A stretch of DNA of 64,000 bases, from assembly GCF_020882245.1 (NCBI RefSeq), contig NC_083597.1, forward strand, positions 69,356,152 to 69,420,151. Direction: 5' to 3'. This DNA is from Rhopalosiphum padi. Lineage: Eukaryota; Arthropoda; Insecta; Hemiptera; Aphididae. This document shows positions 55,100 through 64,000 of this stretch, piece by piece. Position numbers and translations under genes: made by a program. The notes under the pieces are model-generated. The model saw only the letters and a program-made list of their open reading frames with translations, searched no databases and was not told the origin of the DNA. The stretch's first letter is position 1, and the number at the start of each line of letters is the position of its first letter.

Positions 55100-55810
55100 T
55101 CTCACGCATGAGAGGTCGGTTTGATCTCTCGTCGACGACGACAACGTCTATACATACCTGTCTGTCAATCTATCGTTCGCATCGTATAAAGGTACCTATA
55201 CAAGACAGTGCGACGACGATAAAAAAAAAAACTGAGCTTGTGAACGTCGACGGAAACTGCAATATATACGTATATGTGGCAGTAGATGTATCTACGGAGG
55301 GTTTTACGGGTCGACGATGATACGAGACGAACCGGTAAAGGAAGAATAATAGTATTGCTGTCGTCGGGGAGAATGATGAGGAGAAGCAAGAGCGGTACAA
55401 GGATGACGTAGAGGAATAGATGGCGGGAGAAAGAGTGAGGGAAATTGCTTTTTTTCTTTTTTTTTCTTTTTTTGATCGGTTTAATATGTGAAAAATCCCA
55501 AAAACTGCGGCCACGACCTCGGCAGCGGAAGGGATGGAAAATCTGGGATTTGATCGAAATTCGTCAAAAAGTGTAACTCCAGTGAACACGATAAACGTAT
55601 ATGCAGCAGTCGTAGCATCAGCAACACTAACAACGTCACCACTATTTCCACCCACAACGCCGCCGCCGCCACCGCCACCGCCGCCGCCAATACTTCCGAT
55701 CGTTACACTTTGCGGTCTACCGCGTGTATAGAGGTTATATAATATAATAGGTACCCTATACAGGCTATAGTATTATTGCTGTACCGTTCGCATTCGGAGC
55801 GATTCGCGTA
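55100..55810. promoter_or_regulatory. CpG-rich block with a CCG/CCA tract
   Basis: G+C-rich island with a (CCG/CCA)n run at 55659-55688 and long frames open on both strands, including 161 codons on the minus strand. The frames overlap, are low in complexity (poly-Pro on plus; Ala/Val- and Ser-rich on minus) and show no domain. Because it lies upstream of the K2P exons on the minus strand, it could be a promoter or 5' UTR of that gene, but this is only inference. Confidence 0.25.
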
Positions 55811-57360
55811 AAAAAAAAAAATCACGAATTTTTGTTTTCCCCTCTTCTTGGACACGAAAGTCAATAAAATCCCGCACATTCTTGCGGTACGGTTTGGTAT
55901 TAGTTTTGGTTATTTTTCCTGTTCCCGATCGTTTTTTTTTTTAAATTAAGGGGCCTGATTGGGTTTACGTAAACGTGGGGTGGTTGTTCGAAAACGAATA
56001 CCACCGCGCTCGACTGCGTCGAAAATCGATGTTTGATGAGTTTTCCAAACTACCATAGGTATATATATTATTATTATATCGCATACACAAACACCACGCC
56101 GTTGTGTAAGAATAACATAATATGTCCGATATGTAACGTGATTTTAATCGAATGCCCTTCTGATAAATATTCAATTTCACTTTCGTGCCGTTGGCCAGAG
56201 GTTTTCCTTACGGGCGAAACAGTAATAATCGAATTTAACTTATTTGTATACAATATTTCACAACCTTTTTTTAATATTTAATAATTAATTGAATTTAATT
56301 TTATTACATATAATATTTTCATTTTATATCAAGAAAATTATACTAAGACTGATACGGATTTATTAACATACACATTTATTACATAATATAAAGTACACTA
56401 TAACCAGTAAAACAATTCTTTAAAAAAAGTCTTGAAAATCAACAAATATGACCAAATATTAAAACTATTCATGTATAAATCTAAAATAAGATTTTAACGA
56501 TAGAAAAATGCCCAACTGTAAGTAATTTCATAGAGTACCAACATATTAAAATAGTGAAGTTTTTTTTTATCTAGCCCTGTGTTATAATATCATTATAATA
56601 ACACCGTTTCATAAATTTATTGGCCGATGGTCAAGTCAAGTGTTTCCGACTACGACAAATTATTTCCAAACAGTGAATCTTCGTCTTATTATATAGGTTA
56701 GATATAATATTGTATTATTAAGTATACATGTATAATACATAATATACATCATGTACTCATGTTTGCCGTGATCACCACACACACACGATAAATTAAACGA
56801 TTTTCACCGGAAATTAGCATAATTTTATACTATATGAATTAATATAATACCAAAAAATATTTCACAACATAAACTATTTTAACGTGTAGTTGCGAGTGAT
56901 ACATGTTTGCTCGTTTACAAAATGTAATAATATAATTTATTTATTTATTTACAATTATTAATATGGAGATGGACCAGTTATGTCCTAGGAAAAAACATTG
57001 TATTCTCAAATCATTCCGTTGAGGTGATTAGTGTGCATTCACCGGATATTGGATGATACAGTCATTTTGGCCAGAGAGAATGGTAGGTGGCTTAAATTAA
57101 TGGTTCTGCACATTGGAAGACTATCTTTATTTTTGACGTCATATTACTGCATTACGCTAGTGTTGTATAATATATTATTTTATATTGGGGGATGACCGTT
57201 TTCTGTCTGCGAATGAAAAAATATTTACTTATTACAATGACGCGTGAGTTAAATCATTACATAATTATTATCAAACTTGCGGTTCAATTTTTTTTTCGAC
57301 ATTTGCGCTACTCTTGCCAAATCAATTTTGTATTATACTAACATAGTCTACCGCATTGTC

Positions 57361-57382
57361 GTGTGTGTGTGTGTGTGTGTGT
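57361..57382 (+). repeat. (GT)11 microsatellite
   Basis: An uninterrupted run of 11 GT units, probably variable in length between individuals. No gene is nearby. Confidence 0.9.
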
Positions 57383-60300
57383 ATGCGTATTAACAATGAA
57401 CTCATCGACTGAAACAATGATTCGTGCTCATAATCGTCGGTTTTAATGATTATCATGATCGTAACCGGAGAACCGTTTTACGATCCAGACGCACACGTAG
57501 GTATTAGTTATGATTGATCGGTATCTATTAAAATAACGGATGGACTGGCAATGGTGGGTGGCTCGTCTTCCACAATTTCCACAATATTATATTATATTAT
57601 AACACGATATGCACGCACTGTGGATGTAAAAAAGTGACTTTGGCATAAAACTATTATACCTTTTACGGTGTTTTTACTAAAATCTAATCGAAATAATGTT
57701 AATATAATAAATAATTACATTATATTATTATGCTGTTCTAAAATATATTTCGTGGTTTCGTGTCCAAGTCAAATATAGTAAATATAACGTGACGTGTTCG
57801 CATAATATGTCAGTCACACCATTGAGTGATCTTCATCGTAGTTGTCTTCAATATTACCTCACCCACCACCTGAACGAACTAGTTTGTGAGCGATTTTTTA
57901 ACAATAAATACTAATGTTATCTCAAAATTAATCGATGATAAAGTATTTGTAAATATTTTTAGTATCATTATTAATACGTTTTTGCATCGTTATAATTGTT
58001 CAGTTTTTACTTTTTTAACAACGTATAATTTCAATTTCATATTCCAAAGCATAATATATTTATATATTTTTTTTTTGAGAATTTTGAACGAGTTAATTAG
58101 TTTTATAAGTATTTAATGTGATGATAAGCGGAGTAGTGCACCTGCATTTTGCGGGGACCCCAATATAACTTTACTCCGTTCAACTTTAGGTAATTTTATT
58201 TTGACTAAATATTAGATTTTTATACACCAAGATCCAAGAAAAATATTCTGCTTTAAAATAAGAAATTAAAAATCTATATTAATATACAATAATAACGTTA
58301 AAAATCTAAACATATATTCTATCTTATTTGTGATATTATGTTTTACAATGATTATGTCCAAAAAAATATTTTCATAAACGTTAATTTGTACTTTTCGATA
58401 TAACTGTTAAGAAAATCACTCTGTATATGTACGCTATATTGTAGAATGATACCTTTTAAACGGTCAAACTTTTTAATGAACTGTAGTTGTTATAAGTAGA
58501 TATTTTGTACTCCTCTTTATCGTTTATCATCCGAGTACTTGAAACTTTTAAAAGTATAAACCTCGCGTTGTATACGTGTATTTATTAATTGTTTTACAAT
58601 AAATATTTGAAACGATACCAATATCAACGTGAGACTCAATATCATTAACACCTCCTCTATTATTCATCACTAGATTTTATATTTTCGTTGCAAATCATTG
58701 AAATCATTGGAATATATAGGTTTATCACGTCAACAAGCATTGCGTTATTTCTTGTTAGTTTTTTACGTTAAAGTCGAGCTTTCGATTTATAGAAGAATAA
58801 AACGTTTTGCACGGTCGTTTAAGTAAATAAATATAGATTACACTGTGTATATGTACATATATAGACGTCTCGAAACGACATAAAATTAATACGTAATGAA
58901 GCGTGTAAAACAAATCGACATCGGTACAGTAGGTGATGGGCGGACTGCGGGTCATGATGCGCTTATACGACGAGGGACCATGAGCGAAATAGTCAAACTT
59001 TCGAGGTTGCTGACTTTGATGTATAATAATAATATACAAGGTGATTCACTGAACACGTTCACCTCACTTTTTTTTCAACAATGCAGTTATTCAAAATCTG
59101 ATTTTTAGAATGTTTAACTATACTTAAACACAATATTTTCAAATTCTTGAAATATTTCATACGACCAAAAATGATCCAAACTTTTGTTTTTTTTTTTCTA
59201 ATGAGAACTATTCTCCCTCATTTTACTGTAAATTATATAACGGTGAATTAATATTGAAACGATTAGTTTTTGAGTTATTAATCTACATATACGATGGATA
59301 ATAGGTCCACGATAAAAAGTATGCAAAGACATATATTATGGGAGGAATGGTGATTTGAGAATGTTAGTAATTAATATTAATCTATCAATAATTATAAAAA
59401 CATAAAAATATAAACATTATGCAATTATAATAAATACTATACCTAATATTACATATTATTATTTTGATGATGTTACATTTGTATACTTAGTGGCTAGCGG
59501 TAACATACAGCCTTATATTGCTATATTTCGGTTTAAATCTCAATTAACTTGTAAATCGTTAATTTTTAATAGATTTTCATAATCGTTCTTTTAAAATTAA
59601 CTGAAAACAATTATTTTGACACAATATTGACAGTGCATCTATAAATGTGAGGTAAACCACTTCGCCAAAGAAAAATGTTTATCATTATTTATTTTTTCGG
59701 TACATTTGCCACTACCAGTGTATTTTTTTTTATCGCTCAATATTCCATGGACTGGAATTAGGTCCATAAATTTATGCTTATAACATGTAGTTCCTCAGTA
59801 TACTGTTTAAATTGAAAATAAAAACCCGTTTGAATCCATTCTGTAGTTTTCGAGATTATCTCAAATGTAAAAAAATCACTAAAACATGAACATAAGCATT
59901 ATCACATACATAAACAAGGATAACGGTCAAGTGATCGATCCGTTACCATCGTCCAGTTTATATTGTTATATAGTTATATAGGTATAGTAGATACCAAATG
60001 TGGTATCACGTAACATGCCAATACAATAATATAAAATATACATCGACGGCGTGTAAAGATTTTCGTCAAGAATACTTGTCATGTGTTTTAGATTTCTATA
60101 GTTTGTCATTATATTATCATTAGACCGGATGCTGTTTAAGCTGGTCTTATCTCATTTATTTTCAATTTAAAGTTCCTGTAGAGTGTTTTTGTTTCATTCG
60201 ATTTCGGTCCAAGATTATTTTCAGTCTTGCATCAAAATAACGTCGGGAGAAAAACGTTGTTTACATAGCTGTGTGTATGCTTGTATGTATATAATAATAA

Positions 60301-61426
60301 TATAGCATGCTATATGGAGTTTGACATCCGTTCCATCGTTTGTTCGTTTAGGTAATCCTCCCCAACCCGTGTGGTGTATTCGGCCAAGTGACCGTCTTGT
60401 GTTTTGTCTGAAAATATTTCATCTAAATCATTTCTGGCACAAGCGGAATAAATAATAATAATGATAACCATACGTCAGTGAAAAATGACCGACACTATAA
60501 GGGCTAAGGAGGTGCTGTGGCCGATCACCCTCGGCATGTATAATATTATTGTTAGTTATGTTCTGCAACGTTATCGTGACATATATTTTATAACGATATG
60601 ATATCGGAATCAGCTTTATCGACAGTTTCTGCGTCAGATTTCATGTTGGTTTCGTGTATATTTTGTGAATATTGTGATATTAATGTCCGATTAAAGCACT
60701 ATACTTTGACTTGAGGACAAATCGAATTTGTGATACTTGGAATAAACGTAAAAAACATAACAGGGATAAACAATGATGGACTTGACAAAATTACATAGTA
60801 AATTAAATTTAAAATAGATTCAGCTTTCATCAAATAGAAAAAAGGTTATGTTTATGGTAAATAATTTCGATATTTTTCGATACAATAGGTGGTTGGTCAA
60901 CTCTATTATAATGTACTTATTGCAATATATTACGGTACCTATACCCTTTTAATGAAGAGTCATGGGTTCACGGGCTTGACCTTTCATAATAGTAAATTAG
61001 TTACACGGTCACATGCCATGACAAACTGTAAAAAGACCCTGTCATCGTTTTGTTTGGGTACCATTTATAGTATTCACAAGCTCTTTACACTTTGATAAAA
61101 TAGTTTAAAAATAACATGCCGAGTTCCGGATATATCAGCATAGTAAAAGTGCATATTATAATTATTTTAATATACGTCAGATACATTACGTAACGCTAAT
61201 AGCCGATAAAATTAATAATAAATTAAAAATAATGAATAATAATTTTCTAAATCTATATTTGAATTATGACTTAAATATCAGTATATCATCATATAATATT
61301 ATTTTGTGTTGTTCAGTATTATCGTCTGTAGTTTAGTGTGCTGCGGGGTGGTCCATGTACATAAATCATTCGACTCGCGAACTAAATTATCGTTTAGTTA
61401 TTCTCATATTTTTTTTGTTTAGCCAT

Positions 61427-61446
61427 ATGTGCAGTGGGCGTATCTA
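61427..61446 (+). repeat. Solitary hAT-like terminus
   Basis: CAGTGGGCGTATCTAG resembles the left end of CAGGGGCGTA-type hAT MITEs. No matching right end or target duplication is visible nearby, so it may be a truncated copy or coincidence. Confidence 0.25.
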
Positions 61447-64000
61447 GAATATATTTTCTTTCAGCTCGTTCAAACAATCCAAACTAATTATAATTAGCCA
61501 AACAAATGCAAATGCGAAATTATAGCGTTTTTAGATTGCTGTTTTATGTACACCCATCTGATAATAAATACTATCGATTAATATATTGACGTATCAATAT
61601 ATTAAGCAAAATTCAATTAATGTAAAATCTGTATAAATAACACATAATATATTAATATAAATTAATGACGTATTAAGCGAAAACGTTTAGGTCGTTATGT
61701 ATGTAACTAAGGGACATGATACTCTACCAACCAACTCTCTAGGATAGTATAAGTAAAATTATTGTTTATAAAATATTAATATTTTAAAATGTTTTAACTC
61801 ATAGCTATCATATAGTTTCTTTTCTTTTATGTTATTATTTATTTAATTTTTGTTAAATTACATGGAGATATTATTGACTGAAACATTAAAAACACGACAC
61901 ACTTTTCGTTTAATATATAATTAATAATAATTAGCAAAGTATCAATGAACAATACAACATATTTTTAGATTTGGCAAAACAAAAATTATGGACCAACTGC
62001 AAAATTTGAAAATCACGAACTTACATAAATTAGCTAACTTTTATATCATAGTTGTATTATAACGTTTTAAATTCGAAATACACAAAAAACCATTAAAACA
62101 AACTTTGTCGTTATGTACAACTTTGTTGTAGTGTTTATAAGAAGTATTTCAAATTTTATGTGATCATAAAAAATAAAACAGATTTTAAAATGTCCGTATA
62201 ATATATCTTATTGTTGCCCGCCTACTATGTTTATAATATAAGTCTTATCACTCACAATCTTGAATTCCCGTCTAATTGGTCATTTCCCAGTCTTAAAGTA
62301 TACGAATTCACTTGAAAAAAAAATATAAATAAATAACATAATAAAACTGAACTGCAATATTTTACGAGTTTAGTTGCAGCGACCGTTTTACTTTAATACA
62401 ATTATCATAATACGCACGGCGCCTCCCACCCCGGCCCACCACGCAAAACACGCGTGTGAAAATAAATTCAAAAGTTTGAAACGTCAAAGCGTAAATGATT
62501 TATACTGCGCAATACACGAAATGCAGTTATAATATATTATATAGTTATAGCAAAGACCGATTAATGTGTATATATATATGTGTGTAACTCGCAGGACGGT
62601 ATTTTTGACGCGAGTTAGAAAATGAAATCGAAAAAAAAATTCACAAGTAACAATATTATTATATTACGGGTCTGCGCGTAAATACTATACCTATTATTGA
62701 TAAACGAATCCAAAGGGTACCGTTACTGCGCATATTAAATAAATATTATACAGAGCGATTCTTTAAAATGTAAATATTCTCATTTTCTTGAAAAGTTGTA
62801 ACGTTTTTTAAAATAGTTTTTTTTCTTTAATTTTAACACATTACAAAATAACATTTTTATAATTCATTTAATTTTCAAGTACCTATTAATATTTTTTTTA
62901 CGTTTTCAAATGACGGTATACATTTAAATAATTATATACCCCGAAGCAGAATAATAATATGTTTCTGAGAATTTAAATACACAATAATTAAATTCCGGAA
63001 GAATATGATTTAAAATATGTAGTACATAATATTTTCAGTTTGTAAACTGTGCAATACAGTGACCAGAGACGAACATACAACTTTTCGATAATATGATCTT
63101 TCGTTTACCTTTGAACGAATCGCTCTGTATAATATAATTATAATAAACAAGCGTGCATCGACAGACACTGGGAAATTTTCTAATTTACGCACGCGCCTCG
63201 CTCTCTTTGCCCTTTCACAAATGGCTTTCTGCCGGCCGAGCTGAGTTAATAAATCCATTGGGGGTGCACATTAAGCGTCGAAACAGATGACCATATCATG
63301 ATTAATGGACAAGCGATCACACAATGGTCAGCCATACAAACACACACATACGGAATTATAATATAATGTACAATACAGTGGTATTTATACGTGTACACAC
63401 TGCAGACACGCATATATATATACATTATATATGCATTATATGTGCGAACGGACACTGTACGATCGTTATATTATATATTACATACGTTTGCAAAACGATG
63501 GCGTTGTATTAATAGTACCTGCGTTGTGTTATGTATATCGCCAAGTATAATAATTATACGTATATATGTAGTGCGTACCATATAATAATATAATTAAGTT
63601 ATAACGGGTATCGTTGGCCCATTGGTGTAAATCGCGAGGATACTAAGGGTGCTTTGCACCCTGAATCTTAATGTTGGAAATGTTAGCACCCCAATTATCG
63701 TGATCATTCTAAATAATAATTAAATGTCTTTGACCTGTACCATAGCTAATAGGTAAGCTATCTGACTTATCAATCATCTACATTGAAATTGATCATAATA
63801 TTCATAAAACAGAATCTTATATTATGATATTATTTTAAATAAATATGTTGAAAACCATTGTCATGCGATTTCTAGTAAAAAATTATTATTTAATAATAAT
63901 TTGTCTGACATAATAAAATGTTATAATTTAAGTAAAATATATATAGTTCATTGGGTTTTATTAATAGAGATATAAAATGTAACGGAGATAGAATAGTAAT

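Larger units (their letters stand above)
44808..64000. other. Upstream K2P intron or 5' flank; no supported exon
   Basis: The minus-strand gene must continue to higher coordinates, so at least part of this region is intron. I looked for an exon ending T-I-G or T-V-G before a GT donor and for an M1-like hydrophobic segment, without success. Small open frames at 48452-48706 (plus), 60487-60603 (plus) and 63010-63258 (minus) are the least AT-like but have no recognised family. The rest is AT-rich with microsatellites. Confidence 0.6.

Noticed and set aside
55170..55655. 161-codon minus-strand frame
   Set aside because: Low-complexity Ala/Val/Ser composition, other frames open on both strands, and no K2P M1 or other domain.
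62684..62720. Minus-strand sequence reading LWIRLSIIG before a GT, as a candidate pore-1 exon
   Set aside because: It lacks the T-T-I-G pattern, the aromatic pore-helix residues and any M1 upstream.
1..64000. CRISPR array, rRNA genes, bacterial operons or prophage
   Set aside because: No regularly spaced repeats, no rRNA-like conserved blocks and no long intron-free genes; the window is eukaryotic.

Overview
The window looks like nuclear DNA from an aphid or a close hemipteran relative. It is very AT-rich, with endless TAATATTAT-type runs, and its real exons are much richer in G+C than their surroundings. It has large introns, short hAT-type MITEs and a short tract of the insect telomere unit TTAGG. 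There is no bacterial gene organisation, no CRISPR array, no rRNA and no convincing tRNA gene. The organism assignment is inferred from composition and repeat types; no search was run.

The only gene I can prove is a two-pore-domain potassium channel (K2P, TWIK type) on the minus strand. Three exons are in the window: 44593-44807 (GYG filter of pore 1, M2 and a basic linker), 43679-43833 (acidic linker and start of M3) and 21138-21477 (rest of M3, pore 2 with TIGFG, M4 and a short tail). Their splice phases join cleanly into 236 residues. The 5' exons (start codon, M1, extracellular cap, first pore helix) were not found between 44.8 kb and 64 kb and probably lie beyond the right edge. The 22.2-kb intron inside M3 holds several repeats and G+C-rich islands.

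Layout: 0.24-1.54 kb is a CpG-rich, promoter-like block. From 1.5 to 20 kb the DNA is AT-rich, with a hAT MITE (2901-3484), decayed repeats, a 132-bp MITE (16661-16792), an A-tailed retroposed piece and the TTAGG tract. From 20.1 to 21.5 kb lie the last proven K2P exon and two G+C-richer stretches that may be alternative 3' exons or 3' UTR. From 21.5 to 43.7 kb is the giant intron, with MITEs at 25.3, 30.7, 39.8 and 41.1 kb, a tRNA-derived SINE at 27.2 kb and CpG-rich islands at 29.3-30.4 and 32.6-33.6 kb. From 44.8 kb to the end is probably 5' intron or upstream flank, with a CpG-rich block at 55.1-55.8 kb and microsatellites.

Most other open frames are chance frames in AT-rich DNA or overlapping frames in G+C-rich islands, and are not annotated as genes. 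I saw no clearly new biological system. The most useful leads are the unresolved C-terminus and 5' end of the channel, the islands inside its introns, and a set of MITEs whose target-site duplications can still be read.
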